Translations under genes and position numbers: made by a program
Notes under the pieces: generated by a model
Databases searched by the model: none
What the model saw: the letters and a program-made list of their open reading frames with translations, nothing else
Told to the model about the DNA's origin: nothing
NCBI RefSeq assembly: GCF_018069865.1
Contig: NZ_JAGQDG010000002.1
Location: forward strand, 62,001-126,000
From: Ideonella paludis
GTDB taxonomy: Bacteria; Pseudomonadota; Gammaproteobacteria; Burkholderiales; Burkholderiaceae_C
Direction of reading: 5' to 3'
Length of the DNA stretch: 64,000 nucleotides
Shown here: piece by piece, positions 31,432 through 40,249 of the stretch
Layout: every line of letters starts with the position of its first letter
Numbering within the stretch: the first letter of the stretch is position 1

Positions 31432-33050
31432 CAGTCGAACCCAGAGACGTCATCGAAGGCCAGCAGCTTGCCAGCGCTGTCTATGCGTAGCATGCGAGCC
31501 GTCCCCCCTTTGGCCAGCAGCATCACATCCATGGTGCCCTTCGGAGTTTGCTTTGGCCGCACCCCGGCCCGGTAGATCACGATGCGCTCAAAAGTGTCCG
31601 CCACAAGCTGCCGGGCCTGCAGGCGCGCATCGGTGTCCTGGGCCTCCACGCCCTCAGCCAGCCGCCGCCACACCTCATCAGCGCCCGCCAGGTTCGTCCG
31701 AGCTGCGGCAGCCAGCTCGCGCTCCGAGGCCTCAATCTCGGCCTGGCAGGCGGCTTGCTCGGCCTCCAGCTCGCGCGCCCTCTTCACAAACGCTGCAGGG
31801 GCTCCACCGTCCTCGGCGGCGGCAAGCATCGCGTCCATCAGCCTGCCCAGCTTGGCGGAGATGTCCGCCAGGCGCTCGCGCGCGCTGGCCAGCTTGGCTC
31901 TTGGTGCCGCGCTTCGGTCGCCACCATACAGCGCCTGCAGGTTCAGGATGTCCGAGCAATACATCATCAAAGCCCGCTCGATGGGAGCCACCGAGCAAGA
32001 CCCTGGCACAGGGCACCCACCGGCATGGGAATAGCTGGTGCAGTGCAGGCGTCTGTGGCCGTCGTGGATGCCGCCGTCCTCGCGCCGATTCCGGGTGCCA
32101 ATGTTCTGGCCAACCATGGCCCGGCCGCAGTAGCCGCACAGCGTGATCCTCATGCCGGTGATGATGTGCGGCACCGCCCCCTTTGCGTGCCGCCGCCCGC
32201 GTCCGGCCGCCAGGCCTTGCAGCTCACTCCAATCCGCTGCGGAGAGCAGGGCAGGGTAGTAGCCCGCCAGGTTGAACGTCTCCCCGTCGACCACCAGCTC
32301 CTTCTCGCCCAGCAAGGCTCGCTGCTTGATCAGCCGGTAAATCTGCAGGGCCTGTGGCCCTCGCTCAGTCAGCGAGAGCTTGTGCCGCTGCAGCTCATTT
32401 ACGATCCGGGTTGCGCTGTAGCCGCGCCGGTACAAGTCAAGCCCCATCTTCACGGCCTCGACGCGCTCCGGCACCAGCTCCCACTTGCCGTCGACCAGGC
32501 GCACCCATAGCGGGTCTTTGCCGTTGCGAATCAGACCCCGGTACGTCCCGGCCATCCAGCCCTGGCACTGCCGCCGAATGCTGGCCAGCACCCGCTTGCT
32601 CTTGGTGTCAGACTCCTCATGAGCCCGAATCATCACAAGCAGCGAGTACACCAGATCCATCGGGTTCGCCTTCAGGTGCTCCCTGCTGTACGCGCGGCCG
32701 TCGCTTGCCGTGACCACCGTGATCCCGGCATTTACAATCTGCGCGAGCTGGGCCTGTGCCTGAATGGGCTCGGCCCGAGACAGTCGGTCCAGGCCTTCCA
32801 CAACAAGCACCGACCCCGGCGGGATTCTTCCCCCTTCGACAGCCGCCAAAAACGCCCCCAGCGCCCCCGATTTAACGTGGTGCTGGTGATATGCAGACAG
32901 ACCCTCATCCCGGAGCGAGAGCGACTCATCCAGCCTCAGCCCATGCTCCTCGGCCCATCGAGCCGCATACTGCATCTGCCGCTCAGCAGAATGACCCGTC
33001 GCCTGGCGCGGATCTGAGAACCGCAGATAGCTGTAAACCAACCCCGTCAC
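31431..33050 (-). CDS. Large serine recombinase (phage integrase)
   Basis: 539 residues. The resolvase-type catalytic domain starts [16 protein letters not shown], with the probable nucleophile Ser12, and has [21 protein letters not shown]. Next is the recombinase domain ([17 protein letters not shown] ... [15 protein letters not shown]), then a zinc ribbon (CGYCGRAM ... [12 protein letters not shown]), a coiled coil (around 380-450) and a short C-terminus. It would carry out attP x attB integration. Its start lies 12 bases from the rimO ATG, on the opposite strand, so the attachment site is in the rimO 5' end. Confidence 0.95.
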   Translation of the reverse strand: MTGLVYSYLRFSDPRQATGHSAERQMQYAARWAEEHGLRLDESLSLRDEGLSAYHQHHVKSGALGAFLAAVEGGRIPPGSVLVVEGLDRLSRAEPIQAQAQLAQIVNAGITVVTASDGRAYSREHLKANPMDLVYSLLVMIRAHEESDTKSKRVLASIRRQCQGWMAGTYRGLIRNGKDPLWVRLVDGKWELVPERVEAVKMGLDLYRRGYSATRIVNELQRHKLSLTERGPQALQIYRLIKQRALLGEKELVVDGETFNLAGYYPALLSAADWSELQGLAAGRGRRHAKGAVPHIITGMRITLCGYCGRAMVGQNIGTRNRREDGGIHDGHRRLHCTSYSHAGGCPVPGSCSVAPIERALMMYCSDILNLQALYGGDRSAAPRAKLASARERLADISAKLGRLMDAMLAAAEDGGAPAAFVKRARELEAEQAACQAEIEASERELAAAARTNLAGADEVWRRLAEGVEAQDTDARLQARQLVADTFERIVIYRAGVRPKQTPKGTMDVMLLAKGGTARMLRIDSAGKLLAFDDVSGFD

Positions 33051-33113
33051 ACCGCCCCCTTCATGACCGCTACATCGCCAAAGATCCCGAGTATAGGTAT
33101 GGTATCGCTAGGG
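33051..33113. other. Probable right attachment junction in the 5' end of rimO
   Basis: The junction must lie between the recombinase start (33050) and the conserved rimO codons. The rimO codons at 33090-33110 (AGT ATA GGT ATG GTA TCG CTA) are A/T-ending or otherwise rare in this GC-rich chromosome, whereas from GGG TGC CCC AAG onward usage looks normal. This suggests that phage DNA reaches to about 33110. The left partner site lies outside the window. Confidence 0.5.
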
Positions 33114-34448
33114 TGCCCCAAGGCGCTCACCGACTCTGAGCTGATCCTGACCCAGCTCTCGGCCGAGGGCTATCAAACCAGCAAGAGCTACCAGGGCGCT
33201 GACCTGGTCATCGTCAACACCTGTGGCTTCATTGACGACGCCGTCAAGGAGAGCCTGGACGCCATCGGCGAGGCCTTGGCCGAGAACGGCAAGGTCATCG
33301 TGACGGGCTGCTTGGGCGCCAAGCAGGGCCAAGACGGTGGCAACCTGGTGCGGGAAGTTCACCCCAAAGTCTTGGCGGTGACCGGCCCGCACGCCACCCA
33401 AGAGGTGATGGACGCAGTGCATCAGCATGTGCCCAAGCCCCACGACCCTTTTGTTGACTTGGTGCCCAATTGGGTCAATGGGGCCGGCATCAAGCTCACC
33501 CCCAAGCACTATGCCTACCTGAAGATCTCCGAGGGCTGCAACCACCGCTGCACGTTCTGCATCATCCCCAGCATGCGCGGTGACTTGGTCTCGCGCCCGG
33601 TGGGCGATGTGCTGAACGAAGCCAAAGCTTTGTTCGAAGGCGGTGTCAAAGAACTGCTGGTGGTGAGCCAAGACACCTCGGCCTACGGTGTGGATGTCAA
33701 GTACCGCACCGGCTTCTGGAACGGTGCGCCCGTCAAGACCCGCATGCTGGACTTGGTGGAAAAGCTGGGTGAGCTGGCCCGCGCCCATGGGGCCTGGGTG
33801 CGCCTGCACTATGTCTACCCTTATCCGCATGTGGACGAAGTGCTGCCGCTGATGGCCTCCGGCCTGGTGCTGCCTTATTTGGACGTGCCTTTCCAGCATG
33901 CCCACCCCGATGTGCTCAAGCGCATGAAGCGCCCGGCCAGCGCCGAGCGCAACCTGGAGCGCATCCTGCGCTGGCGCGAGATCTGCCCGGAGCTGGTCGT
34001 GCGCTCCACCTTCATCGCGGGCTTCCCCGGCGAGACGGAAGACGAGTTCCAAACCCTGCTCGACTTCCTGCATGAGGCGCAGATCGACCGTGCTGGCTGT
34101 TTTGCCTACTCCCCGGTGCAAGGCGCCACCGCAAACGAGCTGCCCGGCGCCTTGCCTGATGCCGTGCGTGAAGAGCGCCGTGCCCGCTTTATGGCTGAGG
34201 CCGAAGCCATCTCGGTGGCCCGCCTGCAGCGCCGCGTGGGCCAAGTCATGCAAGTGCTGATGGACAGCGCCCCGGCGCTGGGCCGCAAAGGCGGCATCGG
34301 CCGCAGCTATGCCGATGCGCCTGAGATTGATGGCACCGTTCGCGTCGGCCCACCGGCCAAGGCCTCCACGCAGTTGCGCGTGGGCGAGTTTGCCAAGGTG
34401 CGCATTGTCGGCGTGGATGGGCATGATTTGCTGGGCGAAGCCGTTTGA
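33063..34448 (+). CDS. rimO: Ribosomal protein S12 methylthiotransferase
   Basis: 461 residues. The N-terminal UPF0004 domain has [15 protein letters not shown] and [16 protein letters not shown], the radical-SAM core has [10 protein letters not shown] (Cys159, Cys163, Cys166), and the C-terminus is a TRAM domain. It adds a methylthio group to the conserved aspartate of ribosomal protein S12. The first 15 residues ([11 protein letters not shown]) are probably supplied by prophage DNA, yet the reading frame is intact and of normal length. The promoter must also now come from the prophage side. Confidence 0.95.
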   Translation: MTATSPKIPSIGMVSLGCPKALTDSELILTQLSAEGYQTSKSYQGADLVIVNTCGFIDDAVKESLDAIGEALAENGKVIVTGCLGAKQGQDGGNLVREVHPKVLAVTGPHATQEVMDAVHQHVPKPHDPFVDLVPNWVNGAGIKLTPKHYAYLKISEGCNHRCTFCIIPSMRGDLVSRPVGDVLNEAKALFEGGVKELLVVSQDTSAYGVDVKYRTGFWNGAPVKTRMLDLVEKLGELARAHGAWVRLHYVYPYPHVDEVLPLMASGLVLPYLDVPFQHAHPDVLKRMKRPASAERNLERILRWREICPELVVRSTFIAGFPGETEDEFQTLLDFLHEAQIDRAGCFAYSPVQGATANELPGALPDAVREERRARFMAEAEAISVARLQRRVGQVMQVLMDSAPALGRKGGIGRSYADAPEIDGTVRVGPPAKASTQLRVGEFAKVRIVGVDGHDLLGEAV

Positions 34449-34460
34449 GAGATTAACGCC

Positions 34461-35663
34461 ATGAGCCACGACCCCTCCCATCCGGCCACCACGCAAATTC
34501 ATCACCCCTACACCGCCCCTGAGGGCTTTGAGTCGCCGGTCGTGCCGGTCTACAAGGGCTCGACGGTGTACTTCCCGACCGTGGCGGACCTGCGCGCCCG
34601 GCAGTGGGTGGACAAGTCGGCCTACACCTATGGGCTGCATGGCACGCCGACCACCTTCACGCTGGAAGCGCGGCTGGCCACCTTGGAACACGCCATGCAT
34701 GTGCTGCTGGCGCCCAGCGGCTTGTCGGTCATCACCGTGGTGGACATGGCCTTGCTGAGCCAGGGCGACACGGTGCTGTTCCCGGACAACGTCTACTTCC
34801 CCAACCGCGATTTCACGCGCCATGAATTGGCGCGTTGGGGCATTGGGCATGCGGTGTATGACGCGATGGATGTGGACTCGCTAGCCGCCGCGCTGACCCC
34901 AGAGGTCAAGCTGGTGTGGCTGGAAGCGCCGGGCTCGGTGACGCTGGAGTTTCCGGACCTCACCGGCCTGATCGCCCGCATTCGCGCCAAGGCGCCGCAG
35001 GCCGTGATTGCGCTGGACAACACCTGGGGCGCGGGGCTGGCCTTCAACCCCTTTGAGATGCGTGGCGAAGATGGCAAGTTGGTCGGCGTGGACCTCACGG
35101 TGCACGCGCTGACCAAGTACCCCTCCGGCGGGGGCGATGTGCTGATGGGCTCCATCGCCTGCCGCGACACCGCCTTGTATGAGCGCTTGGCTTGGACGCA
35201 CAGCCGCTTAGGCTTGGGCGTGGGGGCCAACGATGTGGAGATGGTGCTGCGGGCCATGCCCAGCTTGAGCTTACGTTATGCCACCCAAGACGCCGCCGCA
35301 CGCCGCATCGCGGCCTGGGCGCAAGGGCAGGGCGGGGTCAGGCGAGTACTGCACCCGGCCTTGCCCAGCTCGCCCGGCCACGCGCATTGGGCGCGGCTGT
35401 GTAAGGCCGCTGCGGGCCTGGTCACCCTGGAGATGGACCCCAGCCTCGCACCCGAGCGGGTGGATGCCTTTGTGGACGGGCTGCAATGCTTTCGCATCGG
35501 CTGGAGTTGGGGCGGGCCGGTGAGCCTGGCCGTGCCGTATCAAGCCAAGGGGATGCGCAAGCTCAGCACGCCTTATGAGGGCGTGCTGGTGCGACTGTGC
35601 ATTGGGCTGGAGTCGGTGGACGATTTGATCGCCGACCTGGAAAAAGGTCTTAGGCGACTCTGA
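34461..35663 (+). CDS. metC: Cystathionine beta-lyase
   Basis: 400 residues. A Cys/Met-metabolism PLP enzyme with VYKGSTVYFPTVADLRAR, YGLHGTPTTFTLEARLATLE, LDNTWGAGLAFNP, and the PLP lysine (about Lys219) in ALTKYPSGGGD. It splits cystathionine to homocysteine, pyruvate and ammonia. It follows rimO by 12 bases and may be in the same transcript. Its last codons and stop lie in the left arm of the palindromic element at 35650. Confidence 0.9.
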   Translation: MSHDPSHPATTQIHHPYTAPEGFESPVVPVYKGSTVYFPTVADLRARQWVDKSAYTYGLHGTPTTFTLEARLATLEHAMHVLLAPSGLSVITVVDMALLSQGDTVLFPDNVYFPNRDFTRHELARWGIGHAVYDAMDVDSLAAALTPEVKLVWLEAPGSVTLEFPDLTGLIARIRAKAPQAVIALDNTWGAGLAFNPFEMRGEDGKLVGVDLTVHALTKYPSGGGDVLMGSIACRDTALYERLAWTHSRLGLGVGANDVEMVLRAMPSLSLRYATQDAAARRIAAWAQGQGGVRRVLHPALPSSPGHAHWARLCKAAAGLVTLEMDPSLAPERVDAFVDGLQCFRIGWSWGGPVSLAVPYQAKGMRKLSTPYEGVLVRLCIGLESVDDLIADLEKGLRRL

Positions 35664-35815
35664 GGAGTCTGCGCAGATGCGTGCCCCTCGATTCGGGATG
35701 GGGTGCAAGGCGAAAAGCGCAGCGATTCCTGAGGGTATCGCGAGCATTTTCAACGCAGCAGACCGCCCGAAGTCGAGGGAGCACGCGCTGCGAGCGACTC
35801 TTCAGCGTCGCCTTA
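35650..35815. repeat. 166-bp imperfect palindrome between convergent genes
   Basis: The left arm (35650-35696, starting TTAGGCGACTCTGAGGAGTC) is an imperfect reverse complement of the right arm (35768-35815, whose complement starts TTAAGGCGACGCTGAAGAGT). A smaller stem lies inside (GCGAT at 35720-35724 with ATCGC at 35737-35741). The left arm supplies the metC stop, the right arm the pip stop. It has the form of a REP/BIME-type element or a MITE and may act as a two-way terminator. Repetition elsewhere in the genome cannot be seen here. Confidence 0.6.
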
Positions 35816-36784
35816 ACGCATGGCGCTGAAATTGCCGCTGGCGGCGTAGGCGTCACAAGCGGCGACCAGCCGCTTGGCAATGCCTACCTCGTAAGACGAA
35901 TGCCCGGCGTCGGGAACGACCTGCAGCACCGAGCCGGGCCAGGCGTCGTGCAGGGCATGGGCATAGCGAACAGGGCAGATCACGTCGTAGCGACCATGCA
36001 CGATGAAGCCGGGCAGGTGGGCGATGCGCGGCACATCCTCCAGCAACTGCTGCGGCCTCAAGAAGGCCTTATGCGCAAAGTAATGGGCTTCCAAGCGCCC
36101 GACACCCAAGGCCACGGCTTCGCTACCAAAGGCATCCACGGTGCTGGCTTGGGGGATCAACTCCAGGCAGGAGCCCTCATAGCGGCTCCAGGCCTGTGCG
36201 GCGGCCACCGCCACGGCCCGATCCGGGCTGGCCATGCGGCGCCGGTAAGCCCCCAGCAAGTCCTGCCGTTCTTCAGGGTTCACATGGCCCGCAAAAGCTT
36301 CCCACTCCCGCGGGAAGAACTGGCGCAGGCCATACAACCACCAGTCGATTTCTTCGTCGCTGACCAGCCAGATGCCGCGCAGCACCAGCCCCAAGCAGCG
36401 CTCTGGGTGGGCCTGGGCATAGGCCAGCGACAGGGTCGAGCCCCAGGAGCCGCCAAACACCAGCCACTGCTCAATCCCCATCAAGGCGCGCAGGCGCTCG
36501 ATGTCCTCGATGAGCAAGGGCGTGGTGTTGGCCTCGGTCTCACCCAGGGGCGTGGACTGGCCCGAACCCCGCTGGTCGAAAAGGATGATGTGATAGTGGG
36601 CGGGGTTGAAAAAGCGGCGGCTTTTGGGCGAGATGCCCGCACCCGGCCCGCCATGCAAAAAGATGACCGGAATGCCTGCCGGGTTGCCGCAGGCCTCCCA
36701 ATACAAAGTGTGGACAGCATCGACCGCCAAGCGGCCGCTGCGATAGGGCTCCAGCGGCGGGTACAGCACGTCATCGACCGTCAT
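35813..36784 (-). CDS. pip: Proline iminopeptidase
   Basis: 323 residues. An alpha/beta hydrolase of the S33 family with FLHGGPGAG (oxyanion site), DQRGSGQSTP, the nucleophile elbow GGSWGS (Ser113) and the family-typical catalytic Asp and His near GRYDVICP and DAGHSS. It removes N-terminal proline from peptides. It is downstream of smpB with three bases between, so the two form one leftward operon. Confidence 0.93.
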   Translation of the reverse strand: MTVDDVLYPPLEPYRSGRLAVDAVHTLYWEACGNPAGIPVIFLHGGPGAGISPKSRRFFNPAHYHIILFDQRGSGQSTPLGETEANTTPLLIEDIERLRALMGIEQWLVFGGSWGSTLSLAYAQAHPERCLGLVLRGIWLVSDEEIDWWLYGLRQFFPREWEAFAGHVNPEERQDLLGAYRRRMASPDRAVAVAAAQAWSRYEGSCLELIPQASTVDAFGSEAVALGVGRLEAHYFAHKAFLRPQQLLEDVPRIAHLPGFIVHGRYDVICPVRYAHALHDAWPGSVLQVVPDAGHSSYEVGIAKRLVAACDAYAASGNFSAMR

Positions 36785-36787
36785 GCC

Positions 36788-37255
36788 TCACTCCTTGTTC
36801 GATGAGATGGCGTGGCGCATCAAGCGGCCTTTCTCTCGCTCCCACTCGCGCTCTTTGATGGTTTCGCGCTTGTCAGCTTTGTCCTTGCCCTTGGCCAGCG
36901 CAATGTCCGCCTTGATCAAGCCACCCTTAAAGTGCAAGTTGAGCGGCACCAGTGTGAAGCCGCGCTGCTCGATTTTGCCGGTGAGGCGTCGGATTTGGTC
37001 CTTGCTCATCAGCAGCTTTTTGGTGCGGTCGGCCTCGGGGTGGACATGCGTGGAGGCCGAGCGCAGCGCGTTGATGCGGCAGCCGATCATGTAGAGCTCG
37101 CCATTGCGGATGTGCACATAACCATCGGTCAGTTGCACTTGGCCGGCCCGGATGGCCTTGACCTCCCAGCCCTGCAGCACCACGCCGGCCTCGAATTGTT
37201 CTTCGATGTGGTATTCGAATCGGGCGCGGCGGTTTTCAGCGATGAGTGCAGACAT
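36788..37255 (-). CDS. smpB: SsrA-binding protein
   Basis: 155 residues from [19 protein letters not shown] (an ATG two codons earlier is possible). It has the SmpB core [29 protein letters not shown] and the basic C-terminal tail [19 protein letters not shown], which is needed in the ribosomal A site. With tmRNA it rescues stalled ribosomes. No tmRNA gene was seen in this window. Divergent from ratA. Confidence 0.97.
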   Translation of the reverse strand: MSALIAENRRARFEYHIEEQFEAGVVLQGWEVKAIRAGQVQLTDGYVHIRNGELYMIGCRINALRSASTHVHPEADRTKKLLMSKDQIRRLTGKIEQRGFTLVPLNLHFKGGLIKADIALAKGKDKADKRETIKEREWEREKGRLMRHAISSNKE

Positions 37256-37297
37256 GGGCAATGTTGGCCAAAGGGCAACCTAGAATCCGGCCATTGT

Positions 37298-37750
37298 ATG
37301 AAGCAAGTCAAAAAGTCTGTTCTGCTTTGGTACTCGCCCGCCGAGATGTACCGCTTGGTGACGGATGTGCCCACCTATCCGCAGTTCCTGCCCTGGTGCG
37401 AGCGCGGCGAAGTGCTGAGTGAAGATGAGTCCGGCATGACGGCCCGCATTCATCTGGCCTATGCCGGGGTGCGCCATGCCTTCACCACCCGCAACACCCA
37501 CCTCAAAGACAGCTTGGTCAAAGTCAATTTGGTGGATGGCCCGTTCTCGCTCTTGGAGGGCGCTTGGCAGTTTGTGCCCTTGGGCCGGCCCGGCGGGGAG
37601 GCCGAAGCCTGCCGCATCGAGTTTGACTTGCGCTATGCCTTTTCCAGCCGCCCCCTGGAGGTGGTCTTGAGCCCTGTGTTCGACAAGGTCGCCAACACTT
37701 TTGTCGACTCTTTCGTCACGCGTGCGGAGCAGGTCTATGGCGCACGCTGA
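37298..37750 (+). CDS. ratA: RatA / COQ10-like START-domain protein
   Basis: 150 residues from MKQVKKSVLLWYSPAEMYRLVTDVPTYPQFLPWCERG. This opening and LVDGPFSLLEGAWQFVPLG and LRYAFSSRPLEVVLSPVFDKVANTFVDSFVTRAEQVYG are diagnostic. Members are called RatA in E. coli, where it was reported to hinder ribosome association, and are related to Coq10, which binds ubiquinone. The smpB-ratA-rnfH arrangement is widely conserved. Which activity applies here is not known. Confidence 0.9.
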   Translation: MKQVKKSVLLWYSPAEMYRLVTDVPTYPQFLPWCERGEVLSEDESGMTARIHLAYAGVRHAFTTRNTHLKDSLVKVNLVDGPFSLLEGAWQFVPLGRPGGEAEACRIEFDLRYAFSSRPLEVVLSPVFDKVANTFVDSFVTRAEQVYGAR

Positions 37751-38045
37751 GCAAGGGCCTTTGATCGACGTGCTGGTGTGCTTCAGCCCCCAGCCGCGCG
37801 AGGTCGAGGAGGTGGCCCTTCAGCTGCCCGCCGGCAGCACGGTGGCGCAAGCGGTGGAGGCCAGTGGCGTGCTGGCCAAACATGGCTTGGCGCTGGATGA
37901 GCACTTGGCCGTTGGGGTGTGGATGAAACTCAAGCCCCTGGATACCGTGCTGCGCCAGGATGACCGGGTAGAGGTTTACCGCCCCCTCAAGGTGGACCCC
38001 AAAGAGGCGCGGCGTCAGCGCTATCGCAAGCAAAAAGCTGGCTGA
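37737..38045 (+). CDS. rnfH: RnfH family ubiquitin-like protein
   Basis: 102 residues from MAHAEQGPLIDVLVCF, overlapping ratA by 14 bases. The beta-grasp pattern is clear: VLVCFSPQPREVEEVALQLPAGSTVAQAVEASG ... VGVWMKLKPLDTVLRQDDRVEVYRPLKVDPKEARRQRY. The family pairs with ratA in most proteobacteria; its function is not established. Confidence 0.9.
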   Translation: MAHAEQGPLIDVLVCFSPQPREVEEVALQLPAGSTVAQAVEASGVLAKHGLALDEHLAVGVWMKLKPLDTVLRQDDRVEVYRPLKVDPKEARRQRYRKQKAG

Positions 38046-38049
38046 GGCC

Positions 38050-38556
38050 TCACTGGCAGTTGTCGGCCACCAGTTGGCGCAGGCGCTGGGCTTCTGCGGC
38101 GCGGCCGTTATCGTCCAAGAACTCACGCTCGCCCTTTTCATTGGCGCGGGCAATGCGCATGCCGCCGTCGACGGCGGCCAGATCATTGCGGGCGCGGCGG
38201 CAGGTGTCGGCCTTTTGCGCGGCTTGCTTCTCCTTTGCGGCCTGCTGGGCGACTTGGTCTGCGGCGATCTTCTCAGCCGCCAACTTGCGCTTCTTGGCAT
38301 CCAGCTCAGTCTCGCCGCGCTGAGCCCCGGAGGCCGCCGCGGCGGGCGTCGCAGCCACGCTGGGCAGTGGACGCTGCGCATTGGCGCCGGCAGGGCGCTG
38401 AATGATGGCGCTGTCAGGCACGGACGCTGCGGGAGGCCTGTCGCTGACCTGCACTCGGCCATCGGCATCTCGCCACTTCCAAATGTTTTGTGCCTGGACG
38501 GCCACGGTCAGAGTCAGGGCGATCAAGCCCAAGCCAGCAGCGCGGTAGAGGTTCAT
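38050..38556 (-). CDS. DUF4124-type exported protein
   Basis: 168 residues from MNLYRAAGLGLIALTLTVAVQAQ, a signal peptide with cleavage near AQA. The first domain is DUF4124: NIWKWRDADGRVQVSDRPP. The rest is a Lys/Ala-rich helix (LDAKKRKLAAEKIAADQVAQQAAKEKQAAQKA) and a short cysteine-containing end (TCRRARNDL ... ADNC). Such periplasmic proteins are common in betaproteobacteria and uncharacterised. It is divergent from guaB. Confidence 0.8.
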   Translation of the reverse strand: MNLYRAAGLGLIALTLTVAVQAQNIWKWRDADGRVQVSDRPPAASVPDSAIIQRPAGANAQRPLPSVAATPAAAASGAQRGETELDAKKRKLAAEKIAADQVAQQAAKEKQAAQKADTCRRARNDLAAVDGGMRIARANEKGEREFLDDNGRAAEAQRLRQLVADNCQ

Positions 38557-38673
38557 GGCAGAGCGCGTTTTGACGCAAACGGAGATGGAGACGGAGTGTA
38601 GACGGCCCAAGCAGAAGCCGCGACGACGGAATTCACGCACAGGCCGCCCAGTGGGGACTCTCGCAGACCTCCG

Positions 38674-38679
38674 TATAAT
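38674..38679 (+). promoter_or_regulatory. Probable -10 element of guaB
   Basis: A perfect TATAAT lies 27 bases before the guaB start. No good -35 hexamer is present at 16-18 bases upstream, so only the -10 is called. The RBS is GGAG in ACTGGAGTTTTCCCC. Confidence 0.5.
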
Positions 38680-38705
38680 CGACTTTTGCGACTGGAGTTT
38701 TCCCC

Positions 38706-40178
38706 ATGCGCCTACTCGGCAAAGCGCTGACCTTCGACGACGTGTTGTTGGTGCCAGCGTATTCCCAGGTTCTGCCCCGAGACACCTCGCTGGCAACCCG
38801 TTTGTCCCGCAACATCACCCTGAACCTGCCTTTGGTCTCTGCGGCCATGGACACGGTGACGGAGGCTCGCTTGGCGATTGCCATCGCCCAAGAAGGCGGC
38901 ATCGGCATCGTGCACAAAAACCTCACGCCCAAGCAACAGGCGGCCGAGGTGGCGCGGGTCAAGCGCTATGAGTCCGGCCTGTTGAAGGACCCCATCACGA
39001 TCGCCCCGGGCGCCCGTGTTCGGGACGTGATGGAGCTGAGCCGAGCCCATGGCATTTCGGGCTTCCCAGTCGTCGAGAACGGCCGCGTGGTGGGCATCAT
39101 CACCGGGCGCGATCTGCGCTTTGAAACCCGCCTGGATGCGCCCGTCAAAGAGATCATGACGCCGCGCGAGCGCTTGGTCACGGTCAAAGAAGGCGCTTCG
39201 CTGGAAGAAGCCAAGTCCCTGATGCACAAGCACAAGCTCGAGCGCGTGCTGGTGCTCAACAGCAACGATGAGTTGCGCGGCTTGTTCACCGTCAAGGACA
39301 TCACCAAGCAAACCAGCTTCCCCAATGCCGCGCGCGATGCCCAAGGCAAGCTGCGTGTGGGCGCAGCGGTGGGTGTGGGTGAGGGCACGGAAGAGCGGGT
39401 CGAGCTGCTGGTGCGGGCGGGCGTGGACGCCTTGGTCGTGGACACGGCGCACGGTCACTCAGCCGGTGTGATCGAGCGCGTGCGCTGGGTCAAGAAGAAC
39501 TTCCCGCAGGTGGACGTGATCGGCGGCAATATCGCCACCGGCGCAGCGGCCTTGGCCCTGGTGGAGGCGGGTGCGGACGGCGTCAAGGTCGGCATTGGCC
39601 CCGGCTCCATCTGCACCACCCGTATCGTGGCCGGTGTGGGCGTGCCCCAAATCACCGCCATCGACAACGTGGCCACCGCTTTGGCTGGCACCGGCGTGCC
39701 CCTGATTGCTGACGGTGGCATCCGCTACTCCGGCGACATTGCCAAAGCCATTGCCGCAGGTGCCAGCACGGTGATGATGGGCGGCATGTTTGCCGGCACT
39801 GAAGAGTCCCCGGGCGAGGTCTTCCTCTACCAAGGCCGCAGCTACAAGGGCTATCGCGGTATGGGCTCCATCGGCGCCATGAAGGACGGCTCGGCAGACC
39901 GTTACTTCCAGGAGAACGACGAGTCCAGCAACCCCAACAACGACAAGCTGGTGCCGGAAGGCATTGAAGGTCGCGTGCCCTACAAGGGCTCGATGATCTC
40001 CATCGTCTATCAGATGGCCGGTGGCTTGCGGGCTTCGATGGGCTATTGCGGTTGCGCCACCATTGACGACATGCGCAACAAGGCAGAGTTCGTGGAGATC
40101 ACCGCCGCGGGCATTCGCGAAAGCCATGTCCACGATGTGCAGATCACCAAGGAAGCGCCGAACTACCGGATGGAGTGA
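38706..40178 (+). CDS. guaB: Inosine-5'-monophosphate dehydrogenase
   Basis: 490 residues. TIM-barrel enzyme with two inserted CBS domains (about 95-205), active-site loop [11 protein letters not shown] with Cys303, and [11 protein letters not shown] in the IMP site. It oxidises IMP to XMP, the first step of GMP synthesis. A strong terminator follows at 40200, so it is probably transcribed alone although guaA is close. Confidence 0.97.
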   Translation: MRLLGKALTFDDVLLVPAYSQVLPRDTSLATRLSRNITLNLPLVSAAMDTVTEARLAIAIAQEGGIGIVHKNLTPKQQAAEVARVKRYESGLLKDPITIAPGARVRDVMELSRAHGISGFPVVENGRVVGIITGRDLRFETRLDAPVKEIMTPRERLVTVKEGASLEEAKSLMHKHKLERVLVLNSNDELRGLFTVKDITKQTSFPNAARDAQGKLRVGAAVGVGEGTEERVELLVRAGVDALVVDTAHGHSAGVIERVRWVKKNFPQVDVIGGNIATGAAALALVEAGADGVKVGIGPGSICTTRIVAGVGVPQITAIDNVATALAGTGVPLIADGGIRYSGDIAKAIAAGASTVMMGGMFAGTEESPGEVFLYQGRSYKGYRGMGSIGAMKDGSADRYFQENDESSNPNNDKLVPEGIEGRVPYKGSMISIVYQMAGGLRASMGYCGCATIDDMRNKAEFVEITAAGIRESHVHDVQITKEAPNYRME

Positions 40179-40199
40179 GGACGACCTCCATCACCTGAT

Positions 40200-40229
40200 G
40201 CGCCCGGTCCCTGACCGGGCGCAGTTTTT
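40200..40229 (+). terminator. Intrinsic terminator after guaB
   Basis: Stem GCGCCCGGT (40200-40208), loop CCCTG, ACCGGGCGC (40214-40222), then AG and TTTTT. Confidence 0.9.
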
Positions 40230-40249
40230 CCTGCAACACCTGAGCCCTC

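Larger units (their letters stand above)
1..33110. mobile_element. Siphovirus-type prophage, right-hand part (left end outside window)
   Basis: A continuous phage genome occupies the first 33 kb: repressor/Cro switch, VapE replication protein, Q-type antiterminator, lambda-type terminase and portal, HK97-type capsid, long-tail genes with a tape measure, holin and endolysin, a small cargo module and a large serine recombinase. The right boundary falls between the recombinase start (33050) and the conserved part of rimO (about 33111). The left boundary is outside the window because the repressor gene is cut at base 1. Packaging and portal are lambda-like, the capsid is HK97-like and the distal tail resembles gene transfer agents, so the phage is mosaic. 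All structural genes look intact, so it may be functional. That is inferred from intact frames only. Confidence 0.95.

Noticed and set aside
36788-37300. tmRNA gene near smpB
   Set aside because: No tmRNA acceptor or tag-peptide sequence was visible around smpB; ssrA must be elsewhere in the genome.
37298-37750. Toxin-antitoxin system made of ratA and rnfH
   Set aside because: The pair was once named so, but RnfH is not shown to be an antitoxin and the RatA family also has a Coq10-like role. A conserved housekeeping pair is the safer reading.
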